Source: Rutstroemia sp. NJR-2017a BVV2
Taxonomy: Eukaryota; Ascomycota; Leotiomycetes; Helotiales; Rutstroemiaceae
Length of the DNA stretch: 64,000 bases
Direction of reading: 5' to 3'
Assembly: GCA_002946415.1 (NCBI GenBank)
Contig: NJPS01000067.1
Span: 930,001 to 994,000 of the forward strand
The notes under the pieces are model-generated. The model did not search any database and was not told the origin of the DNA. It saw only the letters and a list, made by a program, of their open reading frames with translations. A program made the translations under genes and the position numbers. Positions 36,156 through 47,922 of this stretch are shown piece by piece. Numbering within the stretch: position 1 is the stretch's first letter; the number at the start of each line of letters is the position of its first letter.

Positions 36156-38372
36156 TTAGTCCGCTCCCAGACGTGTAAAATGCTTGCTCCATATCCAACC
36201 AATTCGATCGTTACCATCATCTTGGTTTTTGGCCAACCAAAGGTCGCCTTTTTCTCCGATAACATCAAAGATCTGATTCACAGTTAGTTTTGGTGTTTTT
36301 AAGGATGAAAGAAGGGAGGTTCAAAATAGACTTACTTCACCGGCAGAATATGTCAGGTAGGGGTATCCAGCTTCTATCTTAGTAGCCGCGATATTGAATT
36401 CGAAGAGACTTACGGCTAGAGGTGGAAAATTAGTAGGTCCGCCTCTCTCCCGCTTCAGATTAGCCTCTCGTGCAAAAATTTCCCATTCTTTATGATTTCC
36501 AGATTCTACTCCGCGATCATAAAAGCTCTTGACCTGTGCAGCAGCATTAGCTCCATATTTAAAAACGAATCCGTTATCTTATTGAGTAAAATTTCTTTGC
36601 ATACCATGGTCTCTGTTCTGTTGCCCATTATTTTAGCGATCGTATGCCAATCGGTGCCAAAACACTGTAGTAGCGTACGAAACTGATTCTGCTCTGAAAC
36701 ATGCCAGTAGTTAGACTCAGAATCATCAGTGGCTTGCTCTCCATCGTCTTCTTCGCTTAGGCTATCATCTTCCATCGTGTCTTCAGCTATAGGCAATGCG
36801 AATAAAGCTAGTTGCTCCATGTGGCGCCCTAAATGCCGTCGAAATTGGTTTCGAGTACCATAAGGCTGAGTCGACTGTCCTCCGTGAAGGAAGGAGCGAT
36901 TGGAGTTGTGCTTTGGGTTTTCTATGTTCGTCTCCCAGTCGTTACATAGTCGGCACGCTGCAGCGGCTACCTTATCCACCGGTTCTTCGCTTTGTAGAAG
37001 CAACGCCTTAAGCTGAGATCCATGGAGTTCGATATGGTGATTCGTCCTTAGATGCGCCTCATATTCCGAGGATGATGAAAATGGTGCATGCTGGCATTGC
37101 TGACATACCCATTCTCTTCGGTGATTATGCAGCTCATGGGAGAACCATTCGTTGCGACTGCGAAACATTCTCATGTCGCATTCTTTGAAAGTACAAACAT
37201 AAGGTCGGAGATCTCTGAAGACATGTTTTCTGTATAGATGTTAGCCACTGGGCGCGCAAATCCGGATCAAAAATCCATGCATACTTCCAGGCAGACCTGT
37301 TCTTAACAACCTGCTCTGTGAAGCAATATGGACATTGAAAAGGCTTGCCAAACTCAAAAGGGACCCCTTCGAACGCCATCTTTGGATGTGAAGGAACGTT
37401 AAGGTTTCCAGCAGACTCTCCCACAATTGTAGCCTCGTAGGAAGTCTCTGAACCAAATGAGTCTTCTAATTCAGTCCCATCCTTTTGCGTACTAGCAGCA
37501 TTTTCAACAAATGTGGTGGCCTTGGTCAAAGCAACGGTTTTATCCGCCGTATCAACTGCCATCTGATCCCAGTCTCTGGTCAGTTTTCCATGATGATCCT
37601 CGCGATACTTCAGAAACTGCCGTCGCCTTGTTATGGCCTTTCCAAGACGTATAATCAACCATTCGCTCATTCCTTTCGCCAAGCCGTGCTTTTCCCTCAC
37701 ATGACCGATATCGTAGCTAGGATCAAACTGATATCTTGTAGCGGCTTTGAGATAATCGTCGCGACTGGGTGAGGTCCGAATAACCATGGAAAGCTTCATA
37801 AGATTTGGGTTTGCATCCTCCATCGCTTTGAACAATTCCTGGAGCTCGGATGTCTCTTCGGACTCTACATCAAGGCCCTCATCTTCGTCCTCATCACTAA
37901 ATTCTTCAATCGGCCAATGTTCGTTCGGCTCCTTCCCCGTGATGATCATAGTGGCTAGAAGACGTCAGATATGGTTCAAGAACTGAACGATTCACGTACT
38001 TTCATATAGTGACACCTGGAGATTGCCCAGAATCTTTAGAATTCTTTCCCGTATCTCACTGGCATCTTTCAAGCGAAACTGGAGAGAGCTGCGCAACGTG
38101 CCATCTTGGAATGCTGCGATATTGTTACCCCACGCCTTGAAATGTGCGAAAGCATCTTGCATTGTGAATAATGAAAACCCAAGGTCGTATCCATGACCTG
38201 CAGCCATGGAGGGGTCGGTGTCTTTGAGTATTTGGATATTGTCTCGAAAGCGTTCTAGGCAGTCGATAGAACGGTCAAAAATTCCTTCCAATGAGCCAAG
38301 CTTTGGAGGTCTAACAACCTTGCTTCCCTTCTTGATCCCCTCGTCCGATAATTGTCTCGCGAGGTTATCCAT
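36156..38372 (-). CDS. C2H2 zinc-finger / Myb-like / SH3 multidomain protein
   Basis: Five exons, 38372-38000, 37954-37285, 37229-36605, 36533-36336 and 36272-36156, with consistent phases, give 660 residues. Order: N-terminal helical domain (about 1-125, MDNLARQLSDEGIKKGSKVV...LGNLQVSLYES); acidic linker; conserved block YDIGHVREKHGLAKGMSEWL and LGKAITRRRQFLKYREDHHG; zinc fingers starting CPYC (332-335), WKKHVFRDLRPYVCTFKEC and EWVCQQCQHAPF with HLRTNHH; CRLCNDW; a Myb/SANT-like helix pair (FRTLLQCFGTDWHTIAKIMG near 520-555); and a C-terminal SH3 domain (597-660: SLFEFNIAATK, YPYLTYSAGEIFDVIGEKGD, LWLAKNQDD, GWIWSKHFTRL). The N-terminal half resembles NLR-associated helical/zinc-finger proteins of Leotiomycetes. 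Function unknown; likely a scaffold with DNA- or protein-binding modules. Divergent from the DUF7580 gene. Confidence 0.82.
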
Positions 38373-38845
38373 ATTTCACCAACTGTGGTTGTGGATCTGC
38401 TATATGCCAATTCATCGACCAAGTCCAAAACTTTGATGATCAGCTCCAATATATACCCTTGAGATCCCTATTCAGGTAGGTATATATATGATTTTTGAAA
38501 TCGAAAATTTACTCATATAATCAGATATATGATTCGGATATGATTCAGATAGATTATTCAGATACATGATTCAATGTAATGGAGAGTGAACGAATCTATA
38601 ATGGGAACTTCAAGTTGGTGGATCAGTTGGTGCACTCGGTAGTGCATCAGACGGCCTCAGTGTGACCCTGCCCGCCCCGCCCCCGCCGCATACAAGGATA
38701 CTCACCAGGTGCCTCAGCTCCCACCTTGTCTTTTCACATATCACCACAAATACTTCGACAGTTCGAGGACGATGTCTAGAAACTCCATCACCAGCATTTG
38801 CTCCCTTACGACAACATCCCATGTTGAATTCTGATCCAAGTCGTC
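38373..38845. promoter_or_regulatory. Divergent promoter between the C2H2/SH3 gene and the DUF7580 gene
   Basis: 473 bp between two opposite ATGs. The half near 38480-38580 is AT-rich with imperfect repeats of GATTCAGATA/GATTCGGATA; the half near 38660-38720 is C-rich. Shared regulation is possible but not shown. Confidence 0.5.
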
Positions 38846-41214
38846 ATGTCTGGAATCGAAATTGCCGGGCTTGTCCTTGGCGGCTTCCCTCTCCTCGTAT
38901 CAGCAGCAGAACACTACAAAGAAGGCTGGGAGCCTTTAGTGAAATGGAAGCGGTTCCGCACAGAGTTCTTACACTTCATTGATGCTATTGATATCGAAAA
39001 ACATTTGTTCGATCAGATGCTGGAGCGATTTTTGATCTCCGCAGATATTGCCCAAGCTGAGCTACAGCTCTTTCTTACGGATCCTAACTATGAGGGGTGG
39101 CAGCGAAAAGAATTGGCTGCCGCCTTGGAGACGCGTCTTGGGCATTCGTATGGCGCATTTATGAGTTCAATTAGAACAATGAGCCAACTCATGGCTGAAC
39201 TGCAGAGTCTACTGTCGCTAAGAGATGGAAAGGTAGGATTACCGAATCTCCGCTCCCCAGCGCAGAAATAAGAGGTCGACGATAACATTTCAAATTTGGT
39301 TGTGCAACCCGAAGATTATATTGTCTCAGCTTCTCTAGGAGAATTGTTCGGTAACAACGTTCAGCCACAGCACATCGTCGAAGTCGACCTATCTTTTCTG
39401 CGCTAGAGAGCTCTGCTAATTTGACTTGGCTAATAACCATATCTCTGTAGTTCGATTGGGCGGACGAAGGAGCTAGTAACTGGGACTATCAATTAAAGAG
39501 AATACGACATAGTTTCAGCAAGAAAGGAACAAAGGCTGTCGAGGCCCTCGAGAGACATAATCGCAAGCTTCGGGAGTTGCTCGACTCGAACGATAAATTA
39601 GAGAACTTGAAATCAGGGAGAAAGGATACGGCATGGGCGAAGATATTTGAGTGCATAAGAGACCACGCCAAGAGTCTGCACACTGCGATCAGAGATGGGT
39701 GGAATTGTGACTGTCAAGATTCTCACGAAGTTGCTCTTCGACTGCAACCACGCTCTATCGGAGATTGGTCGTCGTCGTTTAATGTTTCCTTCAAATACCC
39801 AAAAAGTCTCAAGGCCGAAGACTTCAGGGCCCCAGAGCAGCGTCGGGAACTTGTGATTAACTTCAAGCTTCCCAATGCGCCGAGCAAGCAACAGCCAGAT
39901 ATTCTCCTGCACCCATCAATCGCAGAAGCTGAACGCGACAGGTTGCGGCGAAGATTCGAATCAAAATCGACATCAGAACTTAGCGTTACCGCAAGTGGGG
40001 TCCTTACTCCTCCTTCCCCGTTGTCTACTGTTTTACAATCCGGTTTGCGAAGCTCGTTTTCAAGCAGCCAATCCCTAGCACAGAATTCTGTTTCCACAAA
40101 AGTTCTCAATAAAGAATTCGACGCGAAGTAAGCCGTGATTTATTGTTTCTTTTCACACAGAAGGAAGGACTTTCCGATAATTGAACATGGCGAACGCATA
40201 GATTCAGTCTAAGAACGCAACTATACTTGAACTGAGATTGTAGCTCGAAACGATTTACGAAATTCCTACTGACATCACAACAGGAAATGGCTATCGGGGG
40301 TAAAAGCGAAGGTGAAAAAATCAGTTCGGATTCACGCGCCTCCCGAGACTGTCCTCCCTGCGCCCAATTTACCCGCAATAGATATAAACTTATCGAATCT
40401 AGCTAACTCACCTGCCCCACCTGTCATTTCGACAACCCCATTTTCTGCAGCGATACCTACAGCTGAAATCAAAATCCAGGATCTCTGTGAGGCTGTCTAC
40501 AAGCCTAGTACGACTCTCGACACTTATATAGGATATCTTCCTGATGGGCAACATTATCACGAGTTTCGCTGTCTGGCCGGTGATGCATCATCGAATGCTA
40601 TTTATGAAGAAGACTTTATCAGTCTTGCAACAATACTTTCAAGCCATAGCAAATCTGTGCGCTTGAATCGCTACGAACGATACAAAGTTGCGGGCATAAT
40701 TGCATCCTCGTTATTACAGCTCCATGATGCGCCATGGCTTGCTACCAAGTTACGCAAAGAAAACATTTTCTTTCCGTGCGATTGGAATGAAAACAAAGTC
40801 AAAGCTGAGCAGCCATATCTTGCCCATTCCTTCCTTTCTACAAAATATCACAAATCAAATTTAGAATCAACACGAAAGGCAAATAGCACAACCAATGTTA
40901 AGAAATCGCTCATTGATCTGGGTATCATACTGCTTGAACTGTGCTTTGGGCAATGCATCGAGGAACAACTCATTCGAGAGAACTTTCTGGTTGATGGCAA
41001 AGAGCATACAAATACGGACTACCTCACAGCGCTCAAATGGGCTGAAATGGTACAGGAGCAAGAACCAGCTTTAGATCATGTGATCAAATCTTGCATGTTC
41101 TGTATCTTTGAGGAGAAAGCCAATTGGGACAACCCGAAGTTTACACGGGATGTATATACAAGCGTCGTCGAGCCACTGGAGAAAATAGTCAGCAACTGGT
41201 CAAAATTTACTTAA
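38846..41214 (+). CDS. DUF7580 pseudokinase-like protein with N-terminal helical domain
   Basis: Three exons, 38846-39232, 39451-40127 and 40284-41214, give 664 residues. The N-terminus SGIEIAGLVLGGFPLLVSAA, EHYKEGWEPLVKWKRFRTEF is the standard opening of many fungal proteins with a membrane-seeking helical bundle, related in style to HeLo/HeLo-like and other signalling-domain N-termini. A Ser-rich linker follows. The C-terminal domain has IQDLCEAVY, YHEFRCL, FISLATILSSHSKSVRLNRY, ERYKVAGIIASSLLQLHDAP, WLATKLRKENIFFPCDW and KKSLIDLGIILLELCFGQCI. This is the DUF7580 pattern, which looks like a degenerate protein kinase: the 'SLLQLHDAPWL' and 'SLIDLGIILLEL' stretches sit where the kinase E/F helices would, but HRD, DFG and the VAIK lysine are not visible. 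Probably a non-catalytic signalling protein. Confidence 0.82.
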
Positions 41215-43493
41215 ATAACGGCCAGTTTGGACGTATCTGTCCATGATAGCTTGGCTTCGTTTCGACGATAGTTAGTGTCGCTAACGTGGTGATCCGGTGG
41301 TGAAGCACCAATTTATTGGAGTGGGTATCGCACGTTCAAGAATGAGTGCTTTAGCCAAAGTACAAGATACCGGAGACGTTCGAAATGTAAAAGGAAGTCA
41401 GGAACCGACTTGGAAGACAGTCGCTGCTGGAAAGATCAACTTGTTGGGAATGGAGCTCTTCTTACTTCCAGGGAGCACAGGTTGGGGTCGTGAGGCGAGG
41501 AATGAACAATCCAATGACCATCTACACCAGCCAAAGCTTCATTCTCGCGGCGAGTTAGTGGGCTACTGGGGCCATACCAACATAGAGAAAGCTAGTTCTC
41601 TGTAAGACTATGTTTGATTCTCAAAGTAGTAGTCTTTCGGTTTCAATATTTAAATACACGTGATGTAAGTAAGTAGCTATAAGTGTGCAAGTGGGCGAGA
41701 TCCTAACTTTTATCTCTGAAGAAAGCATGCTCGGTTTGAGTAGAGACATGAACACCATTCACAATGAAAAGCAAGTGGGGAAGAACGGTAAGCTTCATCA
41801 ACATGGACTCTTTGGAATTTTCTTGCCAGTAAATAGACTCATGTTTCTTTCGAGAAAACCAACTATACTGCCACCGATGCCTTACTATTCACATCATCTC
41901 GTTGTGCATCCCACCATCCTCTTCCATTTGAATCGTTTCATAACCTTTCTTTTCTTTGCCACTGCTTGTGATGAAGCACGCCACTTACTCTATCAATATA
42001 TTAAACATCTTTCTTCCAAAGTTCGGAGGGCTAAAACCGATGACGCTCCGCTGGCTCGCCGAGTGCCACTGCCATGGAGGCAGAGTATCTGTTTAGGCAA
42101 AAGGAAAGGAGGAAGGGAAGATGGGTAAAGTGGTCGGTAGGTGGGGTAGATAATGCTCGTCTGCCCCGGCTACTAGATAACTGCTCATCTCTGTACCACG
42201 ACGGGAGATGTTCACCCCGCCCGCGTTCAGAAGGACGAGTCTGGACGACTCTCTGTCACAGGCTGTCAGAGGCATATCCACCTGAGTTCATGCCCACGTC
42301 GGCATTTTTTTTGCTTTTTCTGTGCACTATGGCAATCTGAGACAATAGCATGCCTTTGGTGCTCCCGGGCAGGCCGCAAACCTGTTGCTGGGAAACAAGA
42401 ATGGAGGTGGGACTGTTGGAAAAGAAATAACGGAACGGTGATGCAGGATCCGGTCGAGTGGGGGTTAGGATCGAAGGGCAAACCCGTTTTAAATTTTTGA
42501 CTGGAGGAAACTGGTTAGGATATACCATGGACATTGATAGTATGCTGCACCTACCATCGTGCAATCTTAAAAGCCGTTGGAAGGATTTAGTAGAACCCTC
42601 GGAAGCCGCTTCCTCTTACAAACGAGTATGGCCAGTAATATGAATTGGACTGAAGTAATTTCATACTTTCCAACTCCCTGTATGATATACGTACATCTCA
42701 AACATATACAGGCGATATAAGTTAACTTCAAATGCCGAATGTCTAATATTCTTGAGTGCTCGGCCAAGAAGCGATCTGATCTCGTTGACACCCCCTGAGA
42801 AAATCAGCGGCCTACCGGAACCTCCCGGATCTCTCAGAGCATCCTGGTTGTTCTGTCGTTCTCGATGGATGTTGTACGCGGCAGTTCCTATACTTTTGGA
42901 AGAAACAATGTTGATATTATATTTTCGGAGATCTACTTTCTTTTTCACGAAGCTCCTGGATCTGTAAATGGAAATACATGGGTGATTGGGCATCTACGGA
43001 GTCTGGAAGTATCCGGCCACAACGCTTGGCTAGCCCAATATTCCTTTATAACTGGTCTATAAAGCCGAGGACTTCACGATGCTCCCCAACATCATAACAC
43101 CATAGTGGGAAGTCGTAAGATCCACGTCTGATTGCCGCAACAAGCCAGAATTCAGTATTTCAGGGTTAGGAATAGATCTCCGTCGGGAATTGCGTTACAT
43201 TCGGCATTGGATTGTGCACCAGACCGCTTATAGCGGCGATCTATCTCTTGTGTACCCCTGATACCTGGAATCTATGCGAGGGTACAAGTAACGTTTATTC
43301 TTGTGTAATCCACCACGTCGGAAATTGGATCGGACTTGCCGTGTCGTTGATCCTCCGCTTTCCATCATCTTCAACTAACTTCCAGGCAACGGCGAGAAAA
43401 AACCTTTAAGAGACTGATATCGCATCCAAACACCATCCGATCGTAGTGGTTTCGAATTGCGACCAGGACTAAGAGACGACCCAACGAGCTTTG
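41215..43493. other. Long intergenic region without a supported gene
   Basis: About 2.3 kb. Several open frames of 60-150 codons occur (for example 41685-42128) but they lack conserved motifs, plausible splice partners or codon regularity. No inverted or tandem repeat stands out. It may hold regulatory sequence, a non-coding transcript or decayed genes. Confidence 0.4.
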
Positions 43494-45789
43494 ATGACAA
43501 TGAATAAGCGTGATAGCCACCGACCGATTGACGCAAGCTCAAGCTCCGAGGCTCATCAATCTTTCCCCACCCCCACATCTTCAACTCCTCTAGAGCCTCA
43601 AGGATCAACCCAACAAAACGTCGTCGATGCTTCAGAGCAATGGGTGTATAGCAACGATCCGAATGATCCTTTGAACTTCCAGTACATGGTTCCGACACAA
43701 GAGAGCAATGTAAAACGTGATGTAGTATCCGACGGTCTCCCGCTTCCTCGGGGTTCAAAAAGCTCAAAGCCTTTAGCTGATGAGGGGACTTCGAACGACG
43801 CATGCGCAACAACTCAAAATGTACACGAACCGAAGAGATCGTTTCCCAAACAGTTGCCCGAAGCTATGAAATACCTAGTTCCAGCTTCAGTCCCGGATTC
43901 TGTACCTCAGATCACAAACGACCCTATCTGGGACCTCTCGTATCAACAGATACCGTATGGAAACCTACCACTTCGACAGGATGCCCCGTACTTCCACCAG
44001 CCAGTGCAGCAACCAGCTCAGCAATTTCACTATTCACAGTCAGTATCTTGCCTTCCAAGTGGTTGAACTCCAACTGACATTTCAATGGAGTCCTCCAACC
44101 CCACCTCCAATTTCTTATTCTTCTCAGCCCATTGATTTCAGCAATCCGTATCTCTATGATCCGCAGGGAATCTTTTCACAGCCTGTGCCATACGATTCTT
44201 CGCAATTAATGGCACAGCCTCCTCCATCATCCACGGGAAAGCGCAAGAATTCATGGAATAGTCCGTCACGTTCACCGGAACCACGTCTTCCGGGAACCAG
44301 AAAGACCGCCCAACCTAAACGTCGACGTCAACAAAGTCCAGGATCAGGTTCAGATGACAGTGATGCTGATGTGACACTTTGCTGGAGATGTAGAAAATAT
44401 AATGATAACGTACTTCATCTTCCTTTTATATGTATCCCTTGTCCACAAATCAAGGGAATGGCCACGAACGTTCGCTAATATTTTTCCAGCATCTTACATC
44501 AGGATTCTGCGAGTCTTGTATTCGAGCTTCAAACTTCAACATCGCTCCTAGCACCCAGGGAACAAGAAGAGAAAACTTAGAGAGTTTGGTTCTGTATCTG
44601 GTACCGTGTACGTATGGCCTTTCGTTCAGCCAAGATATGCACTAATGCTGGACACAGCAAACATGGAGGATCACCTTCGTGCGATTCCTCGCGGCACCTT
44701 AAAGACCAAGACATGGCGAATGTGGTCGACCAACAGGCTTGACCAGCATGACTTTGATAATGTAGTATTCAGGGATCATTTTGTCTTGGCGCAAGAACAG
44801 GCTCTTTCGACCAACATTTTTGATCATGAATACGCGAAGCTCCTATCCATCGCGCAAAGTTATCAAGAAGCTACCCTTGAACCTGTCAGTATCATTGCCG
44901 AATCGACACTTAAAGCTCATACTAACTCGAAAAATCTTAGAACAAAGCTCTTGAGACATCCTGTCGAATTCTCATTGAATGTTGCGAACTCTACAAATGT
45001 TTCATCAATACGTCAGCCACCCCAACAGAAATTCCTATACTCACGCTTCTCGAGAAGATTCGAACAACCCGTAGCACCATGCGTCGTGCGTTCCGCGAAT
45101 ACCAAGCCTTGGCGCTTTCACCCTCCGACTTCCGCTCTCGTCGTGATTGGCTTCCATCTTTCCTTTCTGCGTGCATGTTGGCCACTTCGGCAGTTGTCTA
45201 CATCGATATGATGATTGCCATCCCATCGCCATACAAAGAAAGAATATGGGGCGTTCAATGGCATGAGAGAGTAACGCAAATCAGACATGGCGGATATGGG
45301 ATGATGCTGGAGGTGTTGAGAGCTAACACGAAGAACGTCAATCCGTTGGAATTGAGCTGCTGGGTAGGAACTACTGATTACGGCATCGAGACGACCGATC
45401 CATACGCGGTAGGGTCGAATGCACAATATGTCGATCTCGGCGTCGACTCGACGAATTCTTATCAGTACCAGAACCAAGACTACTCTCAAGATATCCTATA
45501 CGCGGATCCCAACTACAATCCAACATACTCCGGAAATGTGGGACAGCATTACTCATTGGACAATATGAGAATGCTGCAGATGCAGAAGGCGAAGGCGGAG
45601 CAGGAGAGAAACATTTTGCTGGGGGAGACTTCCCCCGAGGCATTGCAGGGAATGATCGCTGTGAAATCGTGGCAACTGAGAAATTACGATCATTTACAGC
45701 AGGGGGAGAATATTTTCGCAAAGGATTTGTATAGGCAGTCACAGATTAACCCAATCGCTGGACTGTGGAGGATTTTTGACATGAGGTAA
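43494..45789 (+). CDS. Unassigned nuclear-type protein with paired CxxC motifs
   Basis: Five exons, 43494-44038, 44091-44409, 44490-44607, 44658-44884 and 44941-45789, with consistent phases, give 685 residues. The first 270 residues are Pro/Ser/Gln-rich and disordered with a basic stretch (KTAQPKRRRQQSP, nuclear-localisation-like). Then comes CWRCRKYNDN-HLTSGFCESC, a C-x2-C...C-x2-C arrangement across a splice, followed by NLESLVLYLVPS, RGTLKTKTWRMWSTNRLDQH, and a helical C-terminal domain (RAFREYQALALSPSDFRSRR, YKERIWGVQWHERVTQIRHG), then a Tyr/Gln-rich segment and a charged end. This looks like a reduced or degenerate Zn2Cys6-type regulator: only four cysteines, not six. Family not recognised. 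The four in-phase splice joins support a complete, expressed gene. Confidence 0.7.
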
Positions 45790-46329
45790 ATTAGGCAAGA
45801 TGGCGATGGATGAGATTCTCGGAGGAGGCACTTTGGGGGAGCGAGATTTGACGGAAATATACACGCAGAGACATTGGAATTGGCGCAGAACGTACCTGAA
45901 GTTTGGATGAAATGTTCCAGGTCGGCGAGATGGCTACCGTCCGGATTTCTCTGTGTCCACTCTGCTTATTCGTCAAACGAGTGAAGAAGGGGGCTTTCAC
46001 GAGATCTGTTTAGATCTAACGAAGATTAAGGCTATCGTTGAAATAAAACCAGTTGAATTTTAAAACGGCTCACCAAGTGCCCCATTCCCGTGAAGCACAT
46101 GATATCGTGCCTCGATGTGCTTCCCAAAGCATTTGGAAGTTTATGAGCTGTATTTCACCTGGGAAGAAGGTTTTTGGACCGAAGCTATCAAATAAATACT
46201 TATTTCATTGTGTTCACTCTTCCTCTCCATTCGTTCATAGTACTGCGGCAAGTGCTGCTCTGCAATGAACAATGAGGCTTTTCCAAATTTTCACTATTGC
46301 TGGTGAGAGCATCAGACCAGCAGCAGCAA
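45790..46329. other. Intergenic region between convergent unassigned genes
   Basis: 540 bp between two convergent stops. No supported feature; likely two 3' UTRs. Confidence 0.4.
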
Positions 46330-47105
46330 TCATACATCCCATCGTTCAAGCTTTCGTGTTTCATCTTTCCTCTCATCGACTGCGGTTTTGGCTTCATCTT
46401 GCTTGTGGTCGGCCTGGAGATCTGCAAGCTTTTTATATACCTCTCCCTCCTTCTTCGCATCCAATTCTACAAGTCCGCTATTCGCGGTTGCCGTTCCTAC
46501 TGCTTCCGCAGAAAATACTTCAGGTGTCTTGAGGTTGTGAGATTCTTCGACTTTGACACGGGAAGCTGTATGCTGTTTTGATGATGAAGGTACGAGTGCT
46601 TTCAACTTATCGTCACTGGTATTGGTGACCATTGTCCCATCTGCATCTCCACCAGAGCCAACATTCGAGGCGGTCTTCGTTACACCCGTGGAGTTTCCAT
46701 ATGCATCCTCATCCCCAGGAAACCTCCCATCATCCCCTATAGCACATCAAAATTAGCATACAATCCCCCCAACCGCTCAGTCAACCCACAGAAAAATTTA
46801 TAAACAAGCTGCTCCACCTGGCGCAGCCTCTCATGCTCAGGCAGTCTCCGGGCCATCTCACTGCACTGCAGAAGTACGTAGTGCTTCATGAGCATCTGCA
46901 CGTTCACGTTCTCGGTCATTGCTCTTGCAAGCATGATGCTGATTACGGAACGGTATGGGACAGGGGATTTTGTGTTGGCGCTGTGCGAGAGATCGGGAGA
47001 GTGGTGGCGTGCGACTTTGCGGATGGGTTCGATGGTGGGGTCTTCGGAGGAGCCATCACGGTCATATGAGGCGAAGTTTCGCTTTTTGGAAGGCTGATGC
47101 GTCAT
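46330..47105 (-). CDS. Unassigned protein, 240 residues
   Basis: Two exons, 47105-46790 and 46736-46330, joined in phase 1 over a 53-bp intron (GTGGGT donor, GCTAAT branch, CTATAG acceptor). Sequence opens MTHQPSKKRNFASYDRDGSS, has the basic stretch EPIRKVARHHSPD, a helical middle VISIMLARAMTENVNVQMLM and EMARRLPEHERLRQVEQLVY, then an acidic/Ser-rich region and a C-terminal coiled segment (KKEGEVYKKLADLQADHKQD). The pattern suggests a small nuclear or scaffold protein. No family recognised. The join through FFWDDGRFPGDEDAYGNS keeps the frame open for over 130 codons, which supports a real gene. Confidence 0.6.
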
Positions 47106-47922
47106 TTTCGGGCGGCTGTGGTGGTGAATGAGGTCTGTGAGGTGGAGATGATGCTGAGTTGCTTGTTCGTGGTTTTTCCTTCTACACCGGTGGTAGGGCG
47201 AGCTCGCACTGTTTGCAAACTTCCATTTCATGAAGGTGAGAAGAGAAGACACGTTTAAAAGTTTCTTAAGAGACAAGATCGAGAAATTCCCAGCCCGCTC
47301 GGCCCTTGATTTCGAGTGAATATCCGGGGGGCAAATTAGCTAATGTAGTGAGATTAAATCTTGTATAGTGAATCACTTGATGATCGATATGACAGCCATC
47401 AGTCTTCAGAGGGAAGTTTGCTCTCCAATACACGTTCCGCTGCAGCTTCTTTACTGCGCTTCGTCTGCTCTACGTCGTCTCCTTCAACTTTTTCTGCGAC
47501 TTCTTCGTCGAATCTACTTTTATCTTCTTGAATCGTTCATCCATCCGATATTATATTCTGTAGTTAGAATGGCGCAGCACCAAGCGAGTTTGCAGTGTTT
47601 TCTACAGATTGTTGCAACATGAGATTGGATAATCCACCTATGCCATCGAGCAGTAAGCAGAACATAGATAGAAGTCTAGTGACTCTAGTCACATCTTGGA
47701 TGGAATGCTCCGCAGCATCAGAGGAAGAGACACACAGAAATGCAGACAACAAAATTTGTGGAGGGTTACCAACTTGCCGATAGGAGAAAGTTGATCGTTT
47801 TCACTGTTCGTGGGAAACCTGGGTTTGGACTTCCAAATCAAGTTCGAGGAGGGTGAACATTTCCGAATTTGTCTCATAATCAATTTTACTTCTACCTAAT
47901 GACCCAGCTCTGGGTGCCTAAC
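47106..47922. other. Intergenic region beside the NACHT-ankyrin gene
   Basis: About 820 bp. A minus-strand frame near 47752-47564 reads LLSMFCLLLDGIGGLSNLML and could be a chance hydrophobic frame; no start or splice partner is convincing. Nothing else seen. Confidence 0.35.

Noticed and set aside
38610..38720. Possible tRNA-like stem in GGTGGATCAGTTGGTGCACT region
   Set aside because: No T-arm consensus or closing acceptor stem could be found.
41685..42128. 147-codon open frame in the long intergenic region
   Set aside because: No conserved motif, no codon regularity, no splice partner.
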